Positions 1 through 7,478 of a DNA stretch of 9,063 nucleotides are shown here, piece by piece. Each line of letters opens with the position of its first letter. Position 1 is the first letter of the stretch. The position numbers were made by a program, and so were the translations under genes. The notes under the pieces are model-generated. The model saw nothing but the letters and a program-made list of their open reading frames with translations. It did no database searches and was not told the origin of the DNA. The stretch is from Pseudomonadota bacterium. Lineage in GTDB: Bacteria > Pseudomonadota > Alphaproteobacteria > Sphingomonadales > Sphingomonadaceae. The DNA is taken from positions 1-9,063 of the forward strand of contig JAFABD010000081.1 in assembly GCA_023426225.1 (NCBI GenBank). Direction: 5' to 3'.

Positions 1-1803
1 CGCCTGCACCGCTCCGCTCAGCGCGATCCGGCGCGCATCGCCCAGCGCCTGCGCCACCAGCGCGCGGCGCTCGCTCGCGATCCGCGCCTGCGCGTCGCTC
101 CCGCCGGGCTGGTCGGTCCAGCCGCCGTCATCGTCGCCGCCGCTGTTGGCGATCCCCGCCAGCATCGCCAGCCACGGGCTCGGCTGCTTTTCCAGATAGA
201 CCGGGTGCACCTTGGCCGGATCGAGCTTGGCGCGCCGCGCGGCCTCGTCGATCGCCGCCTTCAGCCCGCCGAAGCGATCGACCAGCTTCAGCTGGTGCGC
301 GGTGCCGCCGATCCACACGCGACCCTGGCCGATCTCGTCGACGCGCTGCGGCGTCAGCTTGCGCGACTGGGCGACCAGCCCGATGAAGCGCGCATAGCCC
401 GCCTCGATCATCGACTGGAGCATCCGGTCGACCGTCGGGTTCAGCCCGCCGGTCAGGTCGGGCTGGCCCGACAGCGGCGTCGTCGCCACGCCGTCGGAGG
501 TGACGCCGATCTTGGCAAGGCTGTTCTCGAACGAGGGCAGCATCCCGAAAATGCCGATCGACCCGGTGATCGTCGCCGGATCGGCAAAGATCACGTCGCC
601 CGCGGTCGACACCCAATAGCCGCCGCTCGCGGCCAGGCTGCCCATCGACACCACCACCGGCAGGCCCTGCGCCTTGGCCTGCAGCACCGCCTGGCGGATC
701 TGTTCGGACGCCATCGCCGAACCGCCCGGCGAATCGACGCGCACGACCAGCGCCTTCAGCTTCTTGTCGGTCAGCGCCTTCAGCATCAGCCCGCTCACCG
801 TCTCGCCGCCGGCGCTGCCCGCATCGGCCTTGCCGTCGACGATCTCGCCCGCCACCGTCAGCACGCCGATCGCGTCGCCGCGGTCCGAAACCGGGTGCGC
901 CGCCAGCCAGTCGTTCATGCGGATCATCGCGAAATTGCCTGCGGCCTTGTTCTTGGCCTCGCCCGCCAGCGCCGCGACACGCTTGCCGAAGGCGAGCCGG
1001 TCGCCCAGCTTGTCGACCAGGCCATAGGCCAGGTTGGCCTTGGGCAGGTCGCCCTGCACCGCGGTCACCACCGCGTCGGGTTTGGTCAGGAAATCGGCGA
1101 TCCGCGCCTTGGGCCGTGCGCGCGCCACCGCCTCGCGCCACTGGTCGAACAGCGCGCCGTACAGCGTCTGGTTCGCCTCGCGCGCCTCGGGCGACATGTC
1201 GGCGCGGATATAGGGTTCGACCGCCGACTTGAACTTGCCGACCTTATAGACGTGGACGGTGACGCCCAGCTTGTCGAGCAGCCCCTTGTAATACAGCCCG
1301 GTGCGCCCCGGCCCGGCGAACATCACGCCGCCCATCGGGTGCACCCACACCTCGCTCGCGTTCGCCGCGATGCGATAGCTGGCATCGGTATAGGCGGTGG
1401 CATAGGCGAGCACCGGCTTGCCGCTCGCGCGGACGCGGCCGACCGCGTCGGCCACCTCGCCCACCGCGGCGGGATAGCCGCCCATGAAGCGGTCGAGGTC
1501 GAGCACCACCGCCTTGACGCGCGCATCGCCCTGCGCGGTCTCCAGCGCGCGCACCACGTCGCGCAGCCGCTGCTGGCGCACCGCGTCGCCGCCGCCCGCG
1601 GCCTGGAACGGGCTGCTCTCCTCGGGCTGCTCGACGATCGTGCCGTCGAGCGCGATCACCAGCGCGCCCTCGCGCGTCACCGTCGGGTTGGGCCGATGTG
1701 CCAGCGCGGCGAACAGCGCGCCGAAAAACAGCAGCATGAACGATAGGACCAGAAAGTCCTTGATGCCGACCAGCAGCTTCCAGGCGCCTCGAACGAGCTT
1801 CAC
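1..1803 (-). CDS. sppA: Signal peptide peptidase SppA, long (67 kDa) form; C-terminus cut by window edge
   Basis: Membrane-anchored serine protease of family S49 that degrades signal peptides left in the inner membrane after secretion. The frame is open for 601 codons from a GTG at 1803-1801 to base 1. The GTG is preceded by an AAGGGAG ribosome binding site about 6 nt upstream, and MKLVRGAWKL follows. Residues about 15-36 form one hydrophobic anchor (FLVLSFMLLFFGALFAALA). The protein has the two tandem S49 domains of the E. coli-type enzyme. The general-base lysine is K192 in GKFKSAVEPY, and the nucleophile is S393 in MGSLAASGGYW, followed by TGSIGIFG. The 201-residue spacing matches K209/S409 of E. 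coli SppA. E. coli SppA has 618 residues, so probably only a short tail is missing. It is transcribed divergently from groESL; nothing shows that it shares the heat-shock control. Family identity is secure; the GTG start is likely but not proven. Confidence 0.95.
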   Translation of the reverse strand, partial: MKLVRGAWKLLVGIKDFLVLSFMLLFFGALFAALAHRPNPTVTREGALVIALDGTIVEQPEESSPFQAAGGGDAVRQQRLRDVVRALETAQGDARVKAVVLDLDRFMGGYPAAVGEVADAVGRVRASGKPVLAYATAYTDASYRIAANASEVWVHPMGGVMFAGPGRTGLYYKGLLDKLGVTVHVYKVGKFKSAVEPYIRADMSPEAREANQTLYGALFDQWREAVARARPKARIADFLTKPDAVVTAVQGDLPKANLAYGLVDKLGDRLAFGKRVAALAGEAKNKAAGNFAMIRMNDWLAAHPVSDRGDAIGVLTVAGEIVDGKADAGSAGGETVSGLMLKALTDKKLKALVVRVDSPGGSAMASEQIRQAVLQAKAQGLPVVVSMGSLAASGGYWVSTAGDVIFADPATITGSIGIFGMLPSFENSLAKIGVTSDGVATTPLSGQPDLTGGLNPTVDRMLQSMIEAGYARFIGLVAQSRKLTPQRVDEIGQGRVWIGGTAHQLKLVDRFGGLKAAIDEAARRAKLDPAKVHPVYLEKQPSPWLAMLAGIANSGGDDDGGWTDQPGGSDAQARIASERRALVAQALGDARRIALSGAVQA

Positions 1804-2032
1804 TGCGTGCTCCCTTGCCCCGCCGCTCCGGGCGGCCCATCTCCACACCGCGCGGGGGCGGCGTCGTTGTTGCGGTTGCGCCCGGATGCCGGGCGGTTTC
1901 GCGCGATGCTAACGCATGGCCGGACGCGAGTAAACGGCGTCTTATTCGGGCAATACAGGTCGCGTGAAAGCGCGCGGGCGCGGCGGGTTTCCACGCCCCG
2001 CCCCCCGGCAAAAACTTTTCGCCGCGGACCCG
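1804..2032. other. Gene-free divergent spacer between sppA and the groESL promoter
   Basis: This stretch holds the sppA ribosome binding site at its left end and no convincing gene. It contains a short GC hairpin at 1879-1895 (CGCCCGG, loop ATG, CCGGGCG) that would lie in the sppA leader, and a weak candidate sppA promoter at 1941-1969. Short open frames here have no recognisable motifs. Together with the groESL promoter and operator it makes a 322-bp intergenic region. Confidence 0.7.
1941..1969 (-). promoter_or_regulatory. Weak candidate sigma-70-type promoter for sppA
   Basis: On the minus strand TTTCAC (1969-1964) and AATAAG (1946-1941) are separated by 17 nt and point toward sppA. The -10 matches TATAAT at four of six positions; the -35 is poor. 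It would give a leader of roughly 130 nt. This is the best candidate seen in the spacer but remains a guess. Confidence 0.22.
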
Positions 2033-2061
2033 TTGACGAAGGCCGGGGGCCTTCACATATC
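2033..2061 (+). promoter_or_regulatory. Probable groESL promoter (TTGACG, 17-nt spacer, CATATC)
   Basis: TTGACG at 2033-2038 is a near-consensus -35 box. The best-placed -10 is CATATC at 2056-2061 (17-nt spacer); ACATAT one base earlier with a 16-nt spacer is an alternative. Transcription would start around 2067-2071, so the CIRCE operator would sit at the very 5' end of the mRNA, as is usual for HrcA-controlled groESL. The sequence does not tell whether the housekeeping sigma factor or RpoH uses it; the -35 lacks the CTTGAA typical of RpoH promoters. Confidence 0.6.
2038..2054. repeat. Palindrome inside the groESL promoter spacer
   Basis: GAAGGCC (2038-2044) and GGCCTTC (2048-2054) are exact reverse complements separated by GGG. 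The element occupies nearly the whole interval between the -35 and -10 boxes, on one face of the promoter. It may be an operator for an additional regulator, or chance symmetry in GC-rich DNA. Confidence 0.6.
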
Positions 2062-2069
2062 CCGTCGCG

Positions 2070-2096
2070 TTAGCACTCGGGGGGACTGAGTGCTAA
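2070..2096. promoter_or_regulatory. CIRCE operator, HrcA binding site
   Basis: TTAGCACTC (2070-2078) and GAGTGCTAA (2088-2096) form the perfect 9-bp inverted repeat of the CIRCE consensus with the canonical 9-nt spacer (GGGGGGACT). It ends 29 nt before the groES start codon. By family knowledge HrcA, itself kept active by GroEL, binds here and represses groESL until heat shock or misfolded protein titrates GroEL. No hrcA gene lies in the window. Confidence 0.97.
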
Positions 2097-2125
2097 AAGC
2101 GTTCAACCTTTAGAGGAACAGGGCA

Positions 2126-2413
2126 ATGAACTTCCGTCCGTTGCACGACCGCGTGCTGGTCCGCCGCGTCGAGGCCGAGGAAAAGACCGCCGGCGGCATC
2201 ATCATCCCCGACACCGCCAAGGAAAAGCCCCAGGAGGGCGAGGTTGTGGCCGTGGGCACCGGCTCGAAGGCCGAAGACGGCACCGTCACCCCGCTCGACG
2301 TCAAGGCGGGCGACCGCATCCTGTTCGGCAAGTGGTCGGGCACCGAGGTCAAGGTCGACGGTGAAGACCTGCTGATCATGAAGGAATCGGACATCCTCGG
2401 CATCGTCGGCTGA
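2126..2413 (+). CDS. groES: Co-chaperonin GroES (Cpn10)
   Basis: Heptameric 10-kDa lid of the GroEL folding chamber in the cytoplasm. The 95-residue product has the full family length. It begins MNFRPLHDRVLVRR, has the mobile loop at about residues 16-33 with the hydrophobic GGIIIP motif that docks on GroEL, and ends in the conserved MKESDILGIVG. The ATG is preceded by AGAGGA at 2112-2117 with 8-nt spacing. It is the first gene of the groESL operon, directly behind the CIRCE operator, so heat induction by loss of HrcA repression is expected. Nothing is unusual in the protein. Confidence 0.98.
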   Translation: MNFRPLHDRVLVRRVEAEEKTAGGIIIPDTAKEKPQEGEVVAVGTGSKAEDGTVTPLDVKAGDRILFGKWSGTEVKVDGEDLLIMKESDILGIVG

Positions 2414-2426
2414 TCCGCGATGGCCT

Positions 2427-2452
2427 GCCCGCGGCCCCGGGTCGGGGCGGGC
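2427..2452 (+). other. GC-rich stem-loop between groES and groEL
   Basis: GCCCG (2427-2431) plus CCCC (2435-2438) pairs with GGGGCGGGC (2444-2452), giving a 9-bp stem with a CGG bulge and a GGGTC loop. No T-run follows, so it is not a canonical terminator. It could protect the groES 3' end, mark a processing site or cause partial attenuation. Cleavage between groES and groEL is known for the Agrobacterium groESL mRNA; whether it happens here is inference. Confidence 0.5.
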
Positions 2453-2468
2453 GATTCCGAACGATACC

Positions 2469-2487
2469 CTAAACTTCCTAAACTTCC
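2469..2487 (+). repeat. Two-copy 9-bp tandem repeat upstream of groEL
   Basis: CTAAACTTC occurs twice head to tail (2469-2477 and 2478-2486) and is followed by one more C. The block is A/T-richer than its surroundings and lies just before the groEL ribosome binding site (AAAGGG at 2495-2500). It may keep the translation start free of structure. Confidence 0.75.
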
Positions 2488-2507
2488 GAAATTGAAAGGG
2501 CAGTCAC

Positions 2508-4142
<1,635 letters not shown>

Positions 4143-4172
4143 GTCCTGCGCTTTTTCCCGAACGGAAACGGC

Positions 4173-4207
4173 AAGGGCCGGGGCATGTCCCCGGCCCTTT
4201 CTGTTTT
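4173..4207 (+). terminator. Rho-independent terminator of groESL
   Basis: AAGGGCCGGGG (4173-4183) and CCCCGGCCCTT (4189-4199) form a perfect 11-bp stem with a 5-nt loop (CATGT), followed by a T-rich tail (TCTGTTTT). It begins 31 nt after the groEL stop codon and isolates the operon from the downstream small gene. Confidence 0.92.
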
Positions 4208-4218
4208 GCCCCCATCGC

Positions 4219-4234
4219 TTGACGGCTGCGTCAA
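4219..4234. repeat. Palindrome TTGACG-N4-CGTCAA, operator-like
   Basis: A perfect 6-bp inverted repeat with a GCTG centre lies 34 nt upstream of the 70-codon gene and 12 nt after the groESL terminator. The left arm also resembles a -35 box, but no -10 is found at 16-18 nt from it. It may be a repressor or activator site for the small gene. Confidence 0.5.
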
Positions 4235-4267
4235 AATGGATCACGCGAGCGACGTTCTGGGGAGACA

Positions 4268-4480
4268 ATGACAGTGTTTGGTTGGATCGCGGGCCGAATC
4301 CGGTGCCTGGGGGGAGAACATGAGCGCTCGGAACAGCATGTCCGCCGCGCTGCTGGGACCGAGGCCTATGTCAGCAAGTGCCGTTATTGCGGAACGCCGA
4401 TGCGGCGCCGCGCCAAGCGCGACTGGGTGGTGATCTCGCGCGCCGAATATCGCGCCGCGCTGACCACGGCCGAGGCCTGA
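4268..4480 (+). CDS. Small basic protein with a single CxxC knuckle, function unknown
   Basis: This 70-residue product is not assigned to a named family. It is rich in arginine and has one CRYCG motif (C38, C41) followed by TPMRRRAKRDWVVISR. This looks like half a zinc ribbon or a small nucleic-acid- or metal-binding protein. There is no signal peptide or membrane segment. The ATG at 4268 is preceded by GGGGAG with only 3-nt spacing. The upstream terminator and palindrome suggest it has its own promoter. An overlapping 37-codon frame at 4320-4433 starts behind a similar GGGGAG-N3-ATG and makes the exact start and frame less certain. The cysteine-rich C-terminal half reads more like real protein than the N-terminal 30 residues. 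It converges on the HNH gene, with a 10-nt gap between their stop codons. Confidence 0.6.
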   Translation: MTVFGWIAGRIRCLGGEHERSEQHVRRAAGTEAYVSKCRYCGTPMRRRAKRDWVVISRAEYRAALTTAEA

Positions 4481-4490
4481 CGCCGACGCC

Positions 4491-4814
4491 TCAGCCGCCC
4501 CGTCGTCGCGTCGGGGCGTGGAAATCGGGCGGCTTGTTCGCGATCCAGCGCACGAAGCGCGCGATCTCTGGCACCGCCCGCAACGCCTCGGGCGTCGCAT
4601 GGTCGCGGGCCAGCGTCGCATTGTCCGCGCTCGCATGGATCGTGCGGTGGCAGATCGGGTGAAGCGGCACCGTCGCGCGCCCGCCCTCGCTGCGCGGTAC
4701 CAGATGGTGCCATTCGACGCGCGCGCCCAGCGGCCGCTCGCACAGCGCGCAGCGCTCCTGCACGGCGGGCACGGGGTCGGGCGGCCCCGCGACGATCCGG
4801 GCGCGCCGCCGCAT
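4491..4814 (-). CDS. Small HNH nuclease-like protein
   Basis: This 107-residue protein carries a complete compact HNH (beta-beta-alpha-metal) core. A CALC knuckle (C22, C25) is followed by VEWHHLVPRSEGG (H36, H37) and PLHPICHRTIH (H52, C55, H56, H60). By family knowledge the His residues bind the catalytic metal and cut a phosphodiester bond, while the Cys/His pairs hold a structural zinc. The second knuckle here appears to be H52-C55 rather than CxxC. A helical tail with TPEALRAVPEIARFVRW follows. The substrate cannot be read from sequence; homologous stand-alone HNH proteins are mostly uncharacterised. The ATG lies 8 nt after the manC stop codon with no clear ribosome binding site, so translation may be coupled to manC. 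A start nearer C22 is possible. Confidence 0.82.
   Translation of the reverse strand: MRRRARIVAGPPDPVPAVQERCALCERPLGARVEWHHLVPRSEGGRATVPLHPICHRTIHASADNATLARDHATPEALRAVPEIARFVRWIANKPPDFHAPTRRRGG
4496..4518. terminator. Possible bidirectional stem-loop at the convergent gene ends
   Basis: CGCCCCG (4496-4502) and CGGGGCG (4512-4518) form a perfect 7-bp stem with a 9-nt loop within the last codons of the HNH gene, about 16 nt past the stop of the small CxxC gene. Neither side has a T-run, so termination is only suggested by position. Confidence 0.3.
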
Positions 4815-4822
4815 CGCGCGCG

Positions 4823-5878
4823 TCAGCGCCCCAGCGCCTCGATCACCTTGCGCACGTCCTGGCTGCGGCCGCGCGGCAGGATGAGCACATCGTCGCCCGA
4901 CGCGACGACGATCAGGTCGCTCACGCCCACCAGCGCGACGCGCTTGCCCGCATCGCTGCGCACCATGCAGTTGGTCGAATCGATCGCCACCACGTCGCCG
5001 CGGCAGACATTACCCAGGCTGTCGCAATCGCTGATCGCGTGGAGCGCGTCCCAGCTGCCGACATCGTTCCACCCCATCGAAACGGGCACCACCGCCACCC
5101 GGTCGGCCTTCTCCATCACCGCATAGTCGATCGAATCGGCGGGGCATTTGGCAAAGGCTTCGGCATCGGGCCACAGCCGGCTGCCCTCGCGCCGCGCGCG
5201 CGCCATCGCCTTTTCGACCGCGCGCAGGATTGCCGGCGCAAACGTCCCCAGCGCGTCCAGATAGGCATCGGCGCGGAACAGGAAGATGCCGCCGTTCCAC
5301 ACATGGTCGCCGGCGGCGAGCATCGCCTCGGCGCGGTCGCGCGGCGGCTTCTCGACGAAGCGGTCGACGCGATGGACCCGCGCCGCCACCGCCGCCCCCA
5401 CCTTGATCCAGCCATAGCCGGTCTCGGGGGCGTCGGGGGTGATGCCGAAGGTGACGAGCCAACCCTGATCGACCAGCGGCCGTGCCGCCGCGACCGCGGC
5501 ATGAAACGCCTCGACGTCGCCGATCACATGGTCCGACGGCATCACCAGGATCGGCGTCGCCCCGCCGCCCGCCGCCAGCGCGGCCAGCGCGATCGCCGGC
5601 GCGGTGTTGCGCCCCGTCGGTTCGAGCACCAGCGCCTCGGCCGCCACGTCGATCGCCGCCAGCTGCGCCTCCACCTTGGCGGCGTGCGCGGCGTTGGCGA
5701 CGACGATCGGCGCGGCAAAGCCGGCGCCCAGCGTGCGCCGCGCCGTCAACTGAAGCATCGTCTCCTCGGCGGTCAGCGCAAGCAGCTGCTTGGGCTGCTC
5801 GGGGCGCGACATCGGCCACAGGCGACTTCCCGATCCGCCCGACAGGATGACGGGCTGGATGGGCGACGATTCGGACAT
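4823..5878 (-). CDS. manC: Mannose-1-phosphate guanylyltransferase (GDP-mannose pyrophosphorylase)
   Basis: Makes GDP-mannose from mannose-1-phosphate and GTP in the cytoplasm, for exopolysaccharide or other glycans. From ATG 5878 it has 351 residues. It shows the nucleotidyltransferase signature GGSGSRLWPMSRPEQPKQ (14-31), LEPTGRNTAPAIALAA (85-100), MPSDH (113-117), FVEKP (174-178), WNGGIF (194-199) and GWNDVGSW (269-276). It is the short form without the C-terminal cupin isomerase domain of bifunctional ManC/AlgA proteins of about 470 residues. The ATG at 5878 is preferred because GAGGGAG lies about 9 nt upstream; an in-frame TTG at 5908 would add ten residues. It is transcribed away from the sugar transferase gene, and the HNH gene follows at once, probably in the same transcript. 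GDP-mannose supply fits the adjacent polysaccharide locus. Sugar specificity is inferred from family. Confidence 0.92.
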   Translation of the reverse strand: MSESSPIQPVILSGGSGSRLWPMSRPEQPKQLLALTAEETMLQLTARRTLGAGFAAPIVVANAAHAAKVEAQLAAIDVAAEALVLEPTGRNTAPAIALAALAAGGGATPILVMPSDHVIGDVEAFHAAVAAARPLVDQGWLVTFGITPDAPETGYGWIKVGAAVAARVHRVDRFVEKPPRDRAEAMLAAGDHVWNGGIFLFRADAYLDALGTFAPAILRAVEKAMARARREGSRLWPDAEAFAKCPADSIDYAVMEKADRVAVVPVSMGWNDVGSWDALHAISDCDSLGNVCRGDVVAIDSTNCMVRSDAGKRVALVGVSDLIVVASGDDVLILPRGRSQDVRKVIEALGR

Positions 5879-5922
5879 CGTGCGAGGCTCCCTCAACGCT
5901 GGATACAATTGCGGTTCTTGTG

Positions 5923-5944
5923 TCGGATACTGCCCCCGATCCGA
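5923..5944. repeat. Inverted repeat TCGGAT-N10-ATCCGA in the manC leader
   Basis: TCGGAT (5923-5928) and ATCCGA (5939-5944) are exact reverse complements with a 10-nt spacer. It lies 45 nt upstream of the manC start codon, so it could be an operator or a leader hairpin. Confidence 0.5.
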
Positions 5945-5947
5945 AAA

Positions 5948-5970
5948 AACGGTTCACATCGGCAACCGTT
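5948..5970. repeat. Inverted repeat AACGGTT-N9-AACCGTT in the divergent region
   Basis: AACGGTT (5948-5954) and AACCGTT (5964-5970) are exact reverse complements separated by 9 nt, a layout typical of dimeric regulator sites. It follows the previous repeat after only 3 nt. It lies in the 211-bp region between manC and the sugar transferase gene and could serve either gene. In the rest of that region, 5971-6089, I see no convincing promoter for the sugar transferase. Confidence 0.6.
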
Positions 5971-6089
5971 GCACCGTGTATCGGGCAATTTCGTGACGCT
6001 GCACGCCGCGACGCGCGGCGGCGGCGCGCCTTGATCCGCATCACGCAATGTCGGTTTTGTTTACACTTGCGCGCTAGACGGGCGGGACG

Positions 6090-7478
6090 ATGATCCGATT
6101 GTTCAAGCATTACGTGCCCAACGCGGTGCTGCTGCTCGGCCTGCTCGACGCCCTGATGCTTGTCGCGGCGGGGGAGATCGGGTGGATCCTGCGCGCGCAT
6201 CAGATCGGCATGGCGCCGGGACCGATCACCGAACGCTGGCCCCAGCTCGCCAGCTTCCTCGTCTTCATCCAGCTGTCGATGATGATGGTCGGCGCCTATG
6301 GCAACGATGCGTTGCAATCGCTGCGCTACGCCGTGGCCCGGCTGCTCGTCGCCATCTCGATCGGCGCGATCGCGCTCAGCTTCCTCTACTTCCTCATTCC
6401 CCAGATCAGCTTCTGGCGCTCGAACCTGCTCTACGCGATGGGCGTGGCGCTCGTGCTGCTCGTGCTGCTGCGCATCCTGCTCGGCAAGACGCTGGGCAGC
6501 CAGGTGTTCAAACGGCGGATCGTCGTGCTCGGCGCCGGCCCGCGCGCCGCGCGGCTCAAGGCGCTCGCCCAGGCACCGGGTTCGGGTTTCGCGGTCGTCG
6601 GCTATGTCGCGATGAGCGAGGCCAACCGCGTCATCCCCGAAGCGATCGCACGCGACGCGATCTACAACCTCACCGACCATGTCGAGCTGCTCAACGCCAG
6701 CGAGGTCGTGCTCGCGCTCGAGGAACGCCGCAACGCGCTGCCGCTCAAGGATCTGCTGCGGATCAAGACCGCGGGCATCCATGTCAACGAGATCTCGACC
6801 TTCCTCGAACGCGAGACCGGCCGCGTCGATCTCGACAGCGTCAACCCCAGCTGGCTGATCTTCTCCGACGGCTTTTCGTCGGGCCGGATGCTGTCGAGCG
6901 TGTTCAAGCGCGTGTTCGACATCACCGCCAGCCTGATCCTGCTCGTGCTGACGACGCCGCTGATCCTGTTCACCGCGGCGATCATCAAGCTCGAAAGCCG
7001 CGGTCCCGCCTTCTATCGTCAGCGCCGCGTCGGCCTCTACGGCACGCCGTTCGACGTCATCAAGCTGCGCTCGATGCGCCAGGATGCCGAAGCGCCGGGC
7101 CAGGCGGTCTGGGCCGAAAAGGACGATCCGCGCATCACCCGCGTCGGCCGCATCATCCGCAAGCTGCGCATCGACGAGCTGCCCCAGTGCTGGACCGTCC
7201 TCAAGGGGGAGATGAGCTTTGTCGGCCCCCGCCCCGAACGCCCCCAGTTCGTCGAGGATCTCGAACAGCAACTGCCCTTCTATGCCGAACGCCACATGGT
7301 CAAGCCGGGCATCACCGGCTGGGCACAGATCAACTATCCCTATGGCGCGTCGATCGAGGATTCGCGCCAGAAGCTCGAATATGACCTGTTCTACGCCAAG
7401 AACTATTCGCCCTTCCTCGATCTGCTGATCCTGCTCCAGACCGTCCGCGTCATCCTGTTCCCGGAAGGCGCGCGGTAA
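6090..7478 (+). CDS. Polyprenyl-phosphate sugar-1-phosphate transferase, PEP-CTERM-associated (EpsB_2) type
   Basis: Initiating glycosyltransferase of exopolysaccharide synthesis: it moves a sugar phosphate from a nucleotide sugar to undecaprenyl phosphate at the inner membrane. The 462 residues begin MIRLFKHYVP. Four N-terminal membrane helices lie at about 11-31, 52-70, 82-104 and 112-131. A cytosolic Rossmann-like segment follows from KRRIVVLGAG (141-150), then a fifth hydrophobic helix (278-300). The C-terminal bacterial sugar transferase domain shows KLRSM (325-329), IDELPQ with the D362-E363 catalytic pair, GEMSFVGPRPERP (373-385) and KPGITGWAQINYP (405-417). Length and layout match the PEP-CTERM/EpsH-associated subfamily, and the next gene, prsK, supports this. 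Its stop overlaps the prsK start (TAATG). The ribosome binding site is weak (GGGCGGG). The sugar transferred cannot be told from sequence. Confidence 0.92.
   Translation: MIRLFKHYVPNAVLLLGLLDALMLVAAGEIGWILRAHQIGMAPGPITERWPQLASFLVFIQLSMMMVGAYGNDALQSLRYAVARLLVAISIGAIALSFLYFLIPQISFWRSNLLYAMGVALVLLVLLRILLGKTLGSQVFKRRIVVLGAGPRAARLKALAQAPGSGFAVVGYVAMSEANRVIPEAIARDAIYNLTDHVELLNASEVVLALEERRNALPLKDLLRIKTAGIHVNEISTFLERETGRVDLDSVNPSWLIFSDGFSSGRMLSSVFKRVFDITASLILLVLTTPLILFTAAIIKLESRGPAFYRQRRVGLYGTPFDVIKLRSMRQDAEAPGQAVWAEKDDPRITRVGRIIRKLRIDELPQCWTVLKGEMSFVGPRPERPQFVEDLEQQLPFYAERHMVKPGITGWAQINYPYGASIEDSRQKLEYDLFYAKNYSPFLDLLILLQTVRVILFPEGAR

Noticed and set aside
205..1746. Long 513-codon open frame on the plus strand across sppA
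   Set aside because: It is antisense to sppA, which has both catalytic motifs and correct spacing. The translation is a low-complexity His/Arg/Ala/Asp mix typical of antisense frames in GC-rich DNA.
1879..1895. Short hairpin CGCCCGG-ATG-CCGGGCG as a possible terminator or riboswitch element
   Set aside because: No T-run on either side, and isolated 7-bp GC stems are expected by chance at this GC content.
5878..5908. Upstream TTG start for manC adding ten residues
   Set aside because: The added residues are not conserved-looking, and the ATG at 5878 has a good GAGGGAG site in front of it, which lies inside the longer frame.
6031..6065. TTGATC as a -35 box for the sugar transferase gene
   Set aside because: No acceptable -10 hexamer at 16-18 nt; the T-rich stretch downstream does not fit.
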